A stretch of DNA of 64,000 bases from Streptomyces lanatus (GTDB lineage: Bacteria; Actinomycetota; Actinomycetes; Streptomycetales; Streptomycetaceae). The stretch lies in assembly GCF_014655715.1 (NCBI RefSeq), contig NZ_BNBM01000006.1:372001-436000 (forward strand). The letters are read 5' to 3'. Below the pieces are notes generated by a model. The model searched no databases, was not told where the DNA came from, and was given only the letters and a program-made list of their open reading frames with translations. A program made the translations under genes and the position numbers. Positions within the stretch are counted from its first letter, which is position 1. Each line of letters begins with the position of its first letter. This document shows, piece after piece, positions 51,365 to 60,356 of the stretch.

Positions 51365-52162
51365 ATGCCGCCGGCCAAGAAGCGCCCCCGCACCTATGAC
51401 CCCGCCAAGATCCGCACCGCGATCCTCGCCCAGTTCGGGAACGTACGACAGGCCGTACGCACCCTGACCCCCGGGCAACTCGCGCTGCCCACCCGCCTCG
51501 GGGACTGGACCGTACGGGAGCTGGCGGCGCACCTGACCATGGCCGTGGAGACCGTCAGCCGCAATCTCGACCGCGACGAGCCGGCCAAGCCCGAACTCGC
51601 CCTCCTGGACTGGCCGTCCGCCACCGCCGCCCGCGCCGCCGACATCGCGGACGGCACCCGCGACCTGGCAGCGGCCAACCCCGATCTCGACGCCCTGTAC
51701 GCCCGCACCGAGGATCGCTTCACCCAATACCTCGCGGACGCACCCGGCGACCGTCTCCTCGCCACCCGCACCGGCGCCATGCCCCTCGCCGACTACCTGG
51801 TCACCCGTACCGTCGAACTCGTCGTCCACACCGACGACCTGAACGCCGCCGTCCCCGGCCTAGACATCCCGTACGACCGCCAGGCCCTCGCCGCCTGCAC
51901 CCGCCTCCTCGCCGACGCCCTCGCCGCGAAGGCACCCGGCGGCTCGACCGAGGTGCGGATCCCGCCGTACGCCGTCGTGCAGTGCGTGGAGGGGCCGAGG
52001 CACACCCGGGGCACCCCGCCCAATGTCGTCGAGACCGACCCGCTGACCTGGATCCGGCTCGCGACCGGGCGCGTGACCTGGCGGGACGCCCTCGCCGAGG
52101 CCAGGGTGAGCGCGAGCGGGGAGCGGGCGGACCTGGGCGGACTGCTGCCGCTCATGGGCTGA
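51365..52162 (+). CDS. Maleylpyruvate isomerase-type/sterol carrier family protein
   Basis: A 265-aa protein with an N-terminal DinB-like four-helix MDMPI domain (about 15-165). It includes LGDWTVRELAAHLTMAVETV with a candidate zinc His and ELVVHTDDL with another. A C-terminal SCP2-like domain (about 175-260) follows with the usual PYAVVQCVEG and ETDPLTWIRLATGRVTW. Proteins of this build include mycothiol-dependent isomerases, but actinobacteria encode many with unknown substrate. ATG at 51365 is probably leaderless. Confidence 0.85.
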   Translation: MPPAKKRPRTYDPAKIRTAILAQFGNVRQAVRTLTPGQLALPTRLGDWTVRELAAHLTMAVETVSRNLDRDEPAKPELALLDWPSATAARAADIADGTRDLAAANPDLDALYARTEDRFTQYLADAPGDRLLATRTGAMPLADYLVTRTVELVVHTDDLNAAVPGLDIPYDRQALAACTRLLADALAAKAPGGSTEVRIPPYAVVQCVEGPRHTRGTPPNVVETDPLTWIRLATGRVTWRDALAEARVSASGERADLGGLLPLMG

Positions 52163-52244
52163 CACGCAGCGAGCGACCGGTTAGCACCCGTAAGCGGAAC
52201 CGGTCCCGCGCCCCTCCCGTCCCACCGGCATGGACACACTCGGC

Positions 52245-53015
52245 ATGGACACAAAGCGCCTGGCAGCCCTCGCCGTGCTCACCCTCCTCCCGCTCGCCGC
52301 CGCCTGCGGCAGCGAGGACTCGGGAAGCGGATCGGTCGGTCCCGGGGCCGCGGCCTCCGTCACCGGCGCCTACTGGACCGTGGACGACATCACCGTCGAC
52401 GGCAAGAAGAGCGCCGCCCCGGACAGCGCCTATCTGCGCGTCGCCGACGGCGGCAAGGTCAAGGGCAACCTCGGCTGCAACAACTTCGGCGCCGACGCCG
52501 CCTTCGCCGACAGCCACGTCACCTTCGATCAGATGCAGTCGACCGAGATGGCCTGCGAGGGCGTCCCGGGCAGCTTCGAGCAGACCCTCGCCCGCACCCT
52601 CGTCGACGGCGACCTCTCCGCCGAGGTCGACGGCGACAAGCTCACCCTCACCACCGCGGACGGCGACCGCATCGCGCTGAGCAAGCAGGAGGCCGCCCCG
52701 CTCAAGGGCACGAAGTGGACCATCACCAGCCCCGACACCGGCGGCAAGGCCCACCTCACCATCGACGCGAAGACCGGAGCCGTCAGCGGCAGCCTCGGCT
52801 GCAACAAGGTGAAGGCCGATGCGACGATCCGCGACGGCAGTATCACCCTCGGCACCGCGTCCACCACGCGAATGATGTGCGACACCTCACTCATGAAGAC
52901 GGAGAAGACCCTCCTGGGCCTCTTCGACAGCACGGTGAAATACACGATCGATCACCGCAACATCACTCTGACCAGCGAAAACGGCGAGCATGTGAACGCG
53001 ACCGCCACGGAGTGA
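52245..53015 (+). CDS. Lipoprotein with two META domains
   Basis: A 256-aa lipoprotein. The signal peptide MDTKRLAALAVLTLLPLAAAC ends in a lipobox with the lipidated Cys at residue 21. Two META repeats follow (about 35-145 and 150-250). Each has a GxLGCNxxxA core and a T-xx-M-x-C segment (STEMACEG, TTRMMCDT), giving one disulfide per domain. META proteins resemble HslJ and are linked to envelope stress or inhibitor-like roles. An ATG at 52230 would add five residues; neither start has a Shine-Dalgarno. Confidence 0.87.
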   Translation: MDTKRLAALAVLTLLPLAAACGSEDSGSGSVGPGAAASVTGAYWTVDDITVDGKKSAAPDSAYLRVADGGKVKGNLGCNNFGADAAFADSHVTFDQMQSTEMACEGVPGSFEQTLARTLVDGDLSAEVDGDKLTLTTADGDRIALSKQEAAPLKGTKWTITSPDTGGKAHLTIDAKTGAVSGSLGCNKVKADATIRDGSITLGTASTTRMMCDTSLMKTEKTLLGLFDSTVKYTIDHRNITLTSENGEHVNATATE

Positions 53016-53063
53016 TCGTTTACGGTCGCGTATCCCCAATTCGGACCAGTGGTCGATCTCGCC

Positions 53064-53069
53064 TACACT
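53064..53069 (+). promoter_or_regulatory. Candidate -10 box of purF (leaderless)
   Basis: TACACT ends exactly 7 nt before the purF GTG at 53077 and no Shine-Dalgarno is present. Confidence 0.45.
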
Positions 53070-53076
53070 CGGTGGC

Positions 53077-54606
53077 GTGCCACGTGGTGACGGTCGACTC
53101 AATCACGATCTGCTCCCCGCCGAGAAAGGCCCCCAGGACGCGTGTGGCGTCTTCGGTGTCTGGGCTCCGGGTGAAGAGGTCGCAAAGCTCACGTACTTCG
53201 GGCTCTACGCCCTCCAGCATCGGGGCCAGGAATCCGCGGGTATCGCGGTCAGCAACGGCTCCCAGATCCTCGTCTTCAAGGACATGGGCCTCGTCTCCCA
53301 GGTCTTCGACGAGACCTCCCTCGGTTCGCTCCAGGGTCATATCGCGGTGGGCCACGCCCGCTACTCGACGACCGGCGCCTCCGTCTGGGAGAACGCGCAG
53401 CCGACGTTCCGTGCCACCGCGCACGGCTCCATCGCGCTCGGCCACAACGGCAACCTGGTCAACACCGCCCAGCTCGCCGAGATGGTCGCCGACCTGCCCA
53501 AGCAGGAGGGCGGCCGCACCCCGCGCGTCGCGGCCACCAACGACACCGACCTGCTGACCGCGCTGCTCGCGGCCCAGGTCGACGAGGACGGCAAGCCGCT
53601 GACCATCGAGGACGCGGCCCACCAGGTCCTCCCGCAGGTCAAGGGCGCCTTCTCCCTCGTCTTCATGGACGAGAACACCCTCTACGCGGCCCGTGACCCG
53701 CAGGGCATCCGCCCGCTGGTTCTCGGCCGCCTGGAGCGCGGCTGGGTCGTGGCCTCCGAGTCCGCCGCCCTCGACATCTGCGGCGCCAGCTTCGTCCGCG
53801 AGGTCGAGCCGGGCGAGTTCGTCGCCATCGACGAGAACGGCCTGCGCACCTCCCGATTCGCGGAAGCGAAGCCCAAGGGCTGTGTCTTCGAGTACGTGTA
53901 TCTGGCCCGCCCCGACACCGACATCGCCGGCCGGAACGTCTACCTCTCCCGCGTGGAGATGGGCCGCAAGCTCGCCAAGGAAGCCCCGGTCGACGCCGAC
54001 CTGGTCATAGCGACCCCGGAATCCGGCACTCCGGCCGCGATCGGTTACGCGGAGGCGTCCGGCATCCCCTTCGGTGCCGGTCTGGTGAAGAACGCGTATG
54101 TCGGCCGTACGTTCATCCAGCCCTCGCAGACCATCCGCCAGCTCGGCATCCGTCTGAAGCTGAACCCGCTGAAGGAAGTCATCAAGGGCAAGCGGCTGGT
54201 CGTCGTCGACGACTCGATCGTGCGCGGCAACACCCAGCGAGCGCTCGTGCGGATGCTCCGCGAGGCCGGGGCCGCCGAGGTCCACATCCGGATCTCCTCG
54301 CCGCCCGTGAAGTGGCCCTGCTTCTTCGGCATCGACTTCGCCACCCGCGCCGAGCTCATCGCCAACGGCATGTCGATCGAGGAGATCGGCACCTCGCTGG
54401 GCGCCGACTCGCTCTCGTACATCTCCATCGACGGCATGATCGAGGCGACCACCATCGCCAAGCCGAACCTCTGCCGCGCCTGCTTCGACGGCGAGTACCC
54501 GATGGACCTCCCGGACCCCGAGCTGCTCGGCAAGCAGCTCCTGGAGACCGAGCTGGCCGCCGGTCCGGCAGCCACGGCCGCGGCCGACGCGATCCGTCGC
54601 CCGTAA
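53077..54606 (+). CDS. purF: Amidophosphoribosyltransferase
   Basis: A 509-aa enzyme for the first committed purine step (PRPP + Gln to phosphoribosylamine). A 22-residue propeptide precedes the nucleophile Cys23 in DACGVFGVW. The glutaminase half runs to about 250. The PRPP loop VVVDDSIVRGNT is at 375-386. Cys269, Cys415, Cys466 and Cys469 are placed like the [4Fe-4S] ligands of the Bacillus subtilis enzyme, so this should be the oxygen-sensitive Fe-S type. GTG at 53077 looks leaderless. purM follows after 34 nt. Confidence 0.97.
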   Translation: MPRGDGRLNHDLLPAEKGPQDACGVFGVWAPGEEVAKLTYFGLYALQHRGQESAGIAVSNGSQILVFKDMGLVSQVFDETSLGSLQGHIAVGHARYSTTGASVWENAQPTFRATAHGSIALGHNGNLVNTAQLAEMVADLPKQEGGRTPRVAATNDTDLLTALLAAQVDEDGKPLTIEDAAHQVLPQVKGAFSLVFMDENTLYAARDPQGIRPLVLGRLERGWVVASESAALDICGASFVREVEPGEFVAIDENGLRTSRFAEAKPKGCVFEYVYLARPDTDIAGRNVYLSRVEMGRKLAKEAPVDADLVIATPESGTPAAIGYAEASGIPFGAGLVKNAYVGRTFIQPSQTIRQLGIRLKLNPLKEVIKGKRLVVVDDSIVRGNTQRALVRMLREAGAAEVHIRISSPPVKWPCFFGIDFATRAELIANGMSIEEIGTSLGADSLSYISIDGMIEATTIAKPNLCRACFDGEYPMDLPDPELLGKQLLETELAAGPAATAAADAIRRP

Positions 54607-54640
54607 GCCCCGTAGAAACCAACCCGAAAGATCCCAGGCA

Positions 54641-55717
54641 ATGTCTGAGACCACCCCTGCCACAGGTGCTTCCTACGCGGCTGCCGGCGTCGACATCGAG
54701 GCGGGCGACCGCGCGGTCGAGCTGATGAAGGAGTGGGTGAAGAAGACGCAGCGCCCCGAGGTCCTCGGCGGCCTCGGCGGTTTCGCCGGCCTCTTCGACG
54801 CCTCCGCCCTCAAGCGCTACGAGCGTCCGCTCCTCGCCTCCGCCACCGACGGTGTCGGCACCAAGGTCGATGTCGCCCGCCAGCTGGGCGTGTACGACAC
54901 CATCGGCCACGACCTGGTCGCCATGGTCATGGACGACATCGTGGTGTGCGGCGCCGAGCCGCTGTTCATGACCGACTACATCTGCGTCGGCAAGGTCCAC
55001 CCCGAGCGGGTCGCCGCCATCGTCAAGGGCATCGCCGAGGGCTGTGTCCTCGCCGGCTGCGCTCTGGTCGGCGGCGAGACGGCCGAGCACCCGGGCCTGC
55101 TGGGCGCGGACGACTTCGACGTCGCCGGCGCCGGTACGGGCGTCGTGGAGGCCGACCGGCTGCTGGGCCCGGATCGCATCCGTACGGGTGACACCGTGAT
55201 CGCCATGGCGGCATCCGGCCTTCACTCGAACGGGTACTCGCTGGTCCGCCACGTGCTGCTCAACCAGGCCGGACTCGCCCTGGACGCGCGGATCGAGGAA
55301 CTCGGCCGCACCCTCGGCGAGGAGCTGCTGGAGCCGACGAAGATCTACTCCCTGGACTGCCTGGCCCTCACCCGCACCACCGATGTGCACGCCTTCTCGC
55401 ACATCACCGGCGGCGGTCTGGCCGCCAACCTGGCCCGGGTGATCCCGGACGGCCTGCACGCGACCGTCGACCGCTCCACCTGGACCCCGGCCCCGATCTT
55501 CGACCTCGTCGGCAGGACGGGTCAGGTCGAGCGCCTGGAGCTGGAGAAGACCCTGAACATGGGCGTCGGCATGATCGCGATCGTCCCGGAGGAGTCCACC
55601 GACGCGGCCCTGGCGACACTGGCCGACCGGGGTGTGGACGCATGGGTCGCCGGCGAGATCACCGACCGGGGCGAGCACACCACTGGTGCCGCCCTTGTCG
55701 GGGATTACGCAGGCTGA
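54641..55717 (+). CDS. purM: Phosphoribosylformylglycinamidine cyclo-ligase (AIR synthetase)
   Basis: A 358-aa PurM that closes FGAM to AIR. It has SYAAAGVDIEAGDRAVELMK at the N-terminus, LLASATDGVGTKVDVARQLG near 64-83, HDLVAMVMDDIVVCGAEPLF and LVGGETAEHPG. The ATG at 54641 lies 34 nt after purF and may be served by AACCCGAAAGATCCC upstream. A terminator follows. Confidence 0.97.
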   Translation: MSETTPATGASYAAAGVDIEAGDRAVELMKEWVKKTQRPEVLGGLGGFAGLFDASALKRYERPLLASATDGVGTKVDVARQLGVYDTIGHDLVAMVMDDIVVCGAEPLFMTDYICVGKVHPERVAAIVKGIAEGCVLAGCALVGGETAEHPGLLGADDFDVAGAGTGVVEADRLLGPDRIRTGDTVIAMAASGLHSNGYSLVRHVLLNQAGLALDARIEELGRTLGEELLEPTKIYSLDCLALTRTTDVHAFSHITGGGLAANLARVIPDGLHATVDRSTWTPAPIFDLVGRTGQVERLELEKTLNMGVGMIAIVPEESTDAALATLADRGVDAWVAGEITDRGEHTTGAALVGDYAG

Positions 55718-55737
55718 GACCGCGAGAGCAGCGCAAA

Positions 55738-55772
55738 ACCCGGTCCGGCGGGGTAACCGCTCAGGACCGGGT
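55738..55772. terminator. Terminator between purM and the DUF3073 gene
   Basis: ACCCGGTCC (55738-55746) pairs with GGACCGGGT (55764-55772) across a 17-nt loop, between convergent genes. It probably works in both directions. Confidence 0.7.
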
Positions 55773-55789
55773 CAGGCACTGCTGGGTAG

Positions 55790-56050
55790 TCAAGCGCCGC
55801 GGCGTTGTTGCGATGCGGGACCGGACTCGTCGTCCTCGTCGTCCTCGTCATCGTCGTTATAGAGATCCGCGTACTGGGCGTACGGGTCGTCTTCTTCGTC
55901 GTCGTCCTCGAACGGCTCGCCGTTCGGCGGCTGGCTCGAAGTCGAAGCGCCCAGCTCGTTGGCCAGACGCGACAGGTCAGTCCCGCCGCTGTTGTACTTC
56001 AGCTGGCGGGCGACCTTCGTCTGCTTGGCCTTGGCCCGGCCGCGCCCCAT
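55790..56050 (-). CDS. DUF3073 protein
   Basis: An 86-aa actinobacterial protein. A basic, conserved start (MGRGRAKAKQTKVARQLKYN) leads to SLARxL-type sequence, then a long acidic tail dominated by Asp and Glu (about 45-75). ATG at 56050 with AGGGGG 7 nt upstream. The charge split suggests nucleic-acid or ribosome contact, but no function is known. I reject the longer reading from 56107. Confidence 0.88.
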   Translation of the reverse strand: MGRGRAKAKQTKVARQLKYNSGGTDLSRLANELGASTSSQPPNGEPFEDDDEEDDPYAQYADLYNDDDEDDEDDESGPASQQRRGA

Positions 56051-56335
56051 GGCTCGACCCCCTCGGTGACGGGGCTCGACGGCCCCAGAGTCTTGACACG
56101 CGTTCATGATCTAGAACGGGCTCTCCTCGGAGAGACCGGTCCGTAGGGCTTCCACGGTACCTGAGCCCGCGCCCATACGGTACGTCGCCCGCAGCACGCG
56201 CGTCTGCCCAAGACCCTCGAGGTGCCCTGTCCTCGCTGGTCAACCGCGATTTTAACCACTTCTTGGCAGCCGACCCGCCGACGAGAGTGAGAGTTCTCTC
56301 TAAGAGCCCGTCGACGGGTCCCTGCCAAACCCGGG

Positions 56336-57424
56336 TCAGTGACCTCCGCGTGCCTCCGCCATCCGCTGCTCGGCGATCCGGTCGGCCGCGGCGGCCGGCG
56401 GAATGCCATCCGTCTTCGCACGTGCGAATATGGCGAGCGTGGTGTCGTAGATCTTCGCGGCCTTCGCCTTGCACCGGTCGAAGTCGAAGCCGTGCAGTTC
56501 GTCGGCGACCTGGATGACACCGCCGGCGTTCACCACGTAGTCGGGCGCGTAGAGGATCCCGCGGTCGGCGAGGTCCTTCTCGACGCCGGGGTGTTCCAGC
56601 TGGTTGTTGGCGGCGCCGCAGACGATCTTCGCGGTCAGCGCGGGCACGGTGTCGTCGTTCAGGGCGCCGCCGAGCGCGCAGGGGGCGTAGATGTCGAGGC
56701 CCTCGACGCGGATCAGGGTCGCGGTGTCGGCGACGGCCGTGACGCCGTCCGGGTGCGCGGCGAGGATGCGGCCGACGGCCTCCTCGCGGACGTCCGTGAT
56801 GACGACCTCGGCGCCCTCCGCGCGCAGGTGCTCCACCAGGTGGTGGCCGACCTTGCCGACGCCCGCGATGCCGACCTTGCGGCCGCGCAGCGACGGGTCG
56901 CCCCACAGGTGCTGGGCGGAGGCGCGCATGCCCTGGTAGACGCCGAAGGCGGTGAGCACGGAGGAGTCGCCGGCGCCGCCGTTCTCGGGGGAGCGCCCGG
57001 TCGTCCAGCGGCACTCGCGGGCCACGACGTCCATGTCGGCGACGTACGTACCGACGTCGCAGGCGGTGACGTAGCGGCCGCCCAGCGAGGCCACGAAGCG
57101 GCCGTAGGCGAGCAGCAGCTCCTCGCTCTTGATCTTCTCCGGGTCGCCGATGATCACGGCCTTGCCGCCGCCGTGGTCGAGCCCGGCCATGGCGTTCTTG
57201 TAGGACATCCCGCGCGCGAGGTTCAGGGCGTCGGCGACGGCCTCTTCCTCGGTGGCGTACGGATAGAAGCGCGTGCCGCCGAGGGCGGGGCCCAGGGCGG
57301 TGGAGTGGATGGCGATGACGGCCTTGAGGCCGCTGGCGCGGTCCTGGCAGAGCACGACCTGCTCATGACCCCCCTGGTCCGAGTGGAACAGGGTGTGCAG
57401 GACGCCGTGTGTTACGTCGGTCAC
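56336..57424 (-). CDS. vdh: Valine (branched-chain amino acid) dehydrogenase
   Basis: A 362-aa member of the Leu/Phe/Val dehydrogenase family, which deaminates valine with NAD+ and feeds acyl-CoA precursors for polyketides. Lys76 (SYKNAMAGL) and Lys88 (DHGGGKAV) are the substrate and catalytic lysines. The dinucleotide fold has KVGIAGVGKVGHHLVEHL near 184-201. The GTG at 57424 is preceded by AGGAG. It matches the vdh position I recall in Streptomyces. Divergent from the next gene across about 220 bp. Confidence 0.93.
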   Translation of the reverse strand: MTDVTHGVLHTLFHSDQGGHEQVVLCQDRASGLKAVIAIHSTALGPALGGTRFYPYATEEEAVADALNLARGMSYKNAMAGLDHGGGKAVIIGDPEKIKSEELLLAYGRFVASLGGRYVTACDVGTYVADMDVVARECRWTTGRSPENGGAGDSSVLTAFGVYQGMRASAQHLWGDPSLRGRKVGIAGVGKVGHHLVEHLRAEGAEVVITDVREEAVGRILAAHPDGVTAVADTATLIRVEGLDIYAPCALGGALNDDTVPALTAKIVCGAANNQLEHPGVEKDLADRGILYAPDYVVNAGGVIQVADELHGFDFDRCKAKAAKIYDTTLAIFARAKTDGIPPAAAADRIAEQRMAEARGGH

Positions 57425-57646
57425 TGTGGTGACTCCTGAGTACGGTGCGGCGGTTGGAGCGAGCTCCCATACGGGTGGTGGGGGCTGTTGGGGATGAGAT
57501 TAGACCCGTGGGCGCCCGTCCCACCCGCAGTGCTCAGGATCATCCACCGCCGGGGTACGTCCGTGCGACGATTTGCATAGTTTTCCCGCCGGTTTGTCAT
57601 CCGGTTTCGCAGGTTTCCCTGGCAGACGGCGGGGGAGGGAGCAGGC

Positions 57647-58489
57647 GTGCCCAAGGTGTCCTCGGTGATCGTCCCGTACGCGACCTATCTGCGGGTGTAC
57701 GAACCACTGGCGGCCTTCCCGGAGCCGGAGCGGGGCCACTGGGCCCGTTACGCCCGCCGCTCCGACCGCCCCTCGTACCAGGACGAACTGCGCCGTTCCC
57801 TGGCGGACTTGCTGCCCACCCCGCCTGTCCCGGTGCCGGTACACGAGAGCGGCGACGCCTTTGTGCTGGAGATCGACGGGGTGCTGTGCGTGTGCCCGTG
57901 GCGCACCCGGCTGCGCGGCTGGCAGGCGCTCGGGGAGCTGCCCGGTGAGCTGCCGAGGCCGGTCCTGGAGGCGGTGCTGCCGGAGGTCGTACGGCGCCAG
58001 GCGGCCCAGGACTACGAGCGCTGGCTGGCCCGCAACCCGGACGCCCGGCCGTGGATCCGCACCTCGACCTGGCAGGTGCCGCTGCACTGGTTCGTGCTGG
58101 TGTCGGACGAGGAGCGGTGGTTCGACAAGGGCTCGGGCGAGGCCGCGCCGACGCTGCGCTACCGCACGCCCATGGTGCAGGCCCGGCGGCGGGTGGCGCG
58201 GGCCCTGCGGACGCTGAAGGACGCCATCGACGAAGGGCCCCTCATCGACGGCCTGGTGGACGTCGGGCGCTGGCTGGAGGAGTTCCACCCGCGCTCACAG
58301 GTCGAGCTGGACTACGGCGGTCTCGTGCACACCCTGCCGGCCGGTGAGCTGGAGGACGACCACTCGGCGGCCGATGTGGCCGACGGCATCGAGGCGCTGC
58401 GGCAGGGCGACGGCGTGGGGGCCGGGGAGGCCTACGCGCGGCTCGTGGAGCGGTGGCGGTCGGTACGGGACCGGCGTTCGGCGAACTGA
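57647..58489 (+). CDS. Conserved actinobacterial hypothetical protein
   Basis: A 280-aa soluble protein with no motif I recognise. It starts PKVSSVIVPYATYLRVYEPL and contains a conserved-looking VLCVCPWRTRLRGWQAL near 85-101. A TSTWQVPLHWFVLVSDEERW stretch lies near 139-158. TPMVQARRRVARALRTLKDA leads to a helical C-terminus. Mixed alpha/beta content, no signal peptide. GTG at 57647 follows GGAGGG. It sits between vdh and bldC in the conserved order. Function unknown. Confidence 0.82.
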   Translation: MPKVSSVIVPYATYLRVYEPLAAFPEPERGHWARYARRSDRPSYQDELRRSLADLLPTPPVPVPVHESGDAFVLEIDGVLCVCPWRTRLRGWQALGELPGELPRPVLEAVLPEVVRRQAAQDYERWLARNPDARPWIRTSTWQVPLHWFVLVSDEERWFDKGSGEAAPTLRYRTPMVQARRRVARALRTLKDAIDEGPLIDGLVDVGRWLEEFHPRSQVELDYGGLVHTLPAGELEDDHSAADVADGIEALRQGDGVGAGEAYARLVERWRSVRDRRSAN

Positions 58490-59027
58490 GCGAGCCGAGT
58501 TCGCGCCGGGCGAACTGGCGTTTGACGGGGCGCCCGTTTTGGGGTTTCGTGCTCGTTCTGGGGTTCTTGATGTCTCGTCAACATGGGACGTAGGACCCGA
58601 TCCGGGCGTAAGTATCAAGGGTGTGTCAACAACCGCAAGCGTGACGGAATGCACGTACGCGGCCCTTGCATCCCTAACCCCCCCTCGTGCCAAAATAGGA
58701 CAAGGAGTCCGGGGAGGACTCCATCTCGACATTGCACGCTTTGGGGGGTCTTGAGACTCCTGCACGCCACTGTGACTGATCGTCACAGTGGCGTGACTGT
58801 CCGCTATGGCATGGTCCATCGGCTTCCGTCGCTGATGGACACCTGGGAGGGCAATTCCATCGGTTTGGCCGACGCGGCTGGACAGATGGTGTAGTTGTAG
58901 TGCCGAGGACAAGCCGTTCGTCCTATAACCGACTCGACCCGCGTCGACCATTTCGGGCAACGCGGGTCAAGGTGCAGAATTTAGAGGAAAGAACCGAGAA
59001 GGTTCGGTTCTCCCGAGGAGGCCGCTC
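58490..59027. promoter_or_regulatory. Upstream region of bldC with long palindrome and leader hairpins
   Basis: No gene seen. A 33-bp perfect inverted repeat lies at 58763-58795 (14-bp arms CACGCCACTGTGAC around TGATC). A TATAAC -10-like box lies at 58924-58929. Beyond it the probable leader has two hairpins: GACCCGCGT/ACGCGGGTC (58936-58944 with 58960-58968) and AGAACCGA/TCGGTTCT (58990-58997 with 59004-59011). The second ends 3 nt before the GAGGAGG ribosome site. A smaller repeat GGAGTC/GACTCC lies near 58709-58728. Confidence 0.5.
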
Positions 59028-59234
59028 ATGACCGCTCGCACCCCTGATGCCGAGCCGCTGCTGACCCCGGCTGAGGTCGCCACGATGTTCCGCGTCGACC
59101 CCAAGACGGTCACGCGGTGGGCGAAGGCCGGGAAGCTTACTTCCATCCGTACGCTCGGCGGTCATCGCCGTTACCGCGAGGCTGAGGTCCGCGCTCTGCT
59201 CGCGGGCATCCCGCAGCAGCGCAGCGAAGCCTGA
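59028..59234 (+). CDS. bldC: Developmental regulator BldC (MerR-like)
   Basis: A 68-aa protein made of a single MerR-type winged helix: LLTPAEVATMFRVDPKTVTR, then WAKAGKLTSIRTLGGHRRY. As far as I can recall it is identical or nearly so to S. coelicolor BldC, which binds direct repeats cooperatively and delays entry into development. ATG at 59028 with GAGGAGG 6 nt upstream. Transcription probably starts near 58936, giving a leader of about 90 nt that can fold over the ribosome site. Monocistronic, with a strong terminator. Confidence 0.97.
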   Translation: MTARTPDAEPLLTPAEVATMFRVDPKTVTRWAKAGKLTSIRTLGGHRRYREAEVRALLAGIPQQRSEA

Positions 59235-59380
59235 ACAACTCCATAACCGGGCAAAACGGCAGTTCCCCCAACTCGCCGTGGCGCCCGGACCCTAGCTCCA
59301 AGCGACGCGGGTTCTGCCCCAACGGAACCCCCGCCCGAGCCGAACAGAGCTCTTCAGGCACGCAACAAGGGTGCGTCGTG

Positions 59381-59420
59381 GATCGCGCTGGACTCCGCCG
59401 AGTCCAGCGCGATCTTTTTT
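59381..59420 (+). terminator. Strong intrinsic terminator after bldC
   Basis: GATCGCGCTGGACT, loop CCGCCG, AGTCCAGCGCGATC, then six T: a perfect 14-bp stem with a U tract, rare in this genome. About 145 nt after the bldC stop. Confidence 0.92.
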
Positions 59421-59790
59421 GTGCGCGGAGTGTGCGCCGGCGGGGGACCTGTGAGCGCCCTTGTCGGACTCTGGGGAGGGCTGTCGGATCTCCTGTGGGC
59501 TCACTCTGTGTGTTCGATGCGTGTGAGCTGCGTGCGTGCCCGGTGTGTGCCGGAAGTGTGCCGGATGGGGCCCGCAACCCGCCCGGAAGGTGGTGCAATT
59601 GCACATATTAAATTGACCAGTTGTAGGAGAGGGGTAAGTGCTACTCAGCCGGAAACTTATACGGTGACACCCGTCACATGCCGGGGTGCTTGTTGCCTCT
59701 GGCCTATGTACGCTAATGAGCCGCGAGTGATCCATTGGCCCACGGTGGGGCGGGAGTTGGCGCCGAGCCCACGCTCGTGATCCACATGGC
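59421..59790. other. Non-coding stretch between bldC terminator and DUF6274 gene
   Basis: No convincing gene. It contains an 11-bp tandem repeat (GTGTGCCGGAA/T, twice, 59545-59566), an AT-rich spot near 59600-59620, a palindrome GTGAC-ACCC-GTCAC at 59664-59677, and a possible nine-codon ORF with a GGAG site near 59630. Confidence 0.4.
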
Positions 59791-59985
59791 TCACGCGATC
59801 GACGCCGCCTCGTCCTCGACGACCTCGTCCGGGACAGGCCGGTAGCTGCGCGTGCCCGGGTCCATCGCGAGCCTCAGCAGCCGGTGGCATATCGGGCAGT
59901 GCCGCGTGAGATGTCGGTAGGGAGCGGCAGCCGACAGATGCGCACGAAGCAGAGCTCGCGTCTCATGCCTAGCCGATGCCGCCAT
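59791..59985 (-). CDS. Small zinc-ribbon-like protein (DUF6274-like)
   Basis: A 64-aa protein starting MAASARHETRALLRAHLSAA. It contains HLTRHCPICHRLLRLA at about 25-40, a CxxC flanked by His that could bind zinc. The tail is acidic. ATG at 59985 with GGAGG 6 nt upstream. I recall DUF6274 for similar streptomycete proteins. It may be a small regulatory or RNA-binding protein; function unknown. Confidence 0.75.
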   Translation of the reverse strand: MAASARHETRALLRAHLSAAAPYRHLTRHCPICHRLLRLAMDPGTRSYRPVPDEVVEDEAASIA

Positions 59986-60147
59986 ACGCCACCTCCAGGG
60001 GTCACACGGAGAAGTGCCCTGATTTCTGGGTACCGAGCGAATGTGACGCCGTCAAGGCGGCCTGCGGGCGACGGGGCGTGAAAAGGCGCGTATCCCTTGA
60101 GGTGCGAGCCTGCGGTGGTGGGTGGGGCGAAGCGCGGGCATGAAGAA

Positions 60148-60176
60148 GGGCCCGCACCCTCTCGGATGCGAGCCCC
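60148..60176 (-). terminator. Terminator after tRNA-Asp
   Basis: GGGCCCGCA and TGCGAGCCC pair (with G-U pairs) 12 nt beyond the tRNA 3' end; the minus-strand read ends TTCTTC. Confidence 0.6.
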
Positions 60177-60187
60177 AACCTTCACTG

Positions 60188-60262
60188 CGGTCCTGACGGG
60201 ATTTGAACCCGCGGCCTCCACCTTGACAGGGTGGCGAGCACTCCAAACTGCTCCACAGGACC
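60188..60262 (-). tRNA. tRNA-Asp, anticodon GTC
   Basis: Acceptor GGTCCTG/CAGGACC, anticodon arm CCACC-CTGTCAA-GGTGG giving GTC, T loop GTTCAAATC, G discriminator. CCA not encoded. Confidence 0.95.
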
Positions 60263-60356
60263 AGGTTTCGCGGCGCTATTCGTGCGTTGCGCTGCGAGAA
60301 GAGACTGTACAGGAGGGTGAGCCCCGGGGTCGAACTCACCCAGCGTGCAGGGGCCG

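Noticed and set aside
58771..58787. CRP site (TGTGA-N6-TCACA) in the bldC upstream palindrome
   Set aside because: The spacing between TGTGA and TCACA is 7, not 6, and the symmetry extends far beyond a CRP site.
59664..59677. BldD box downstream of bldC
   Set aside because: GTGAC-ACCC-GTCAC is palindromic but does not fit the BldD consensus in its centre.
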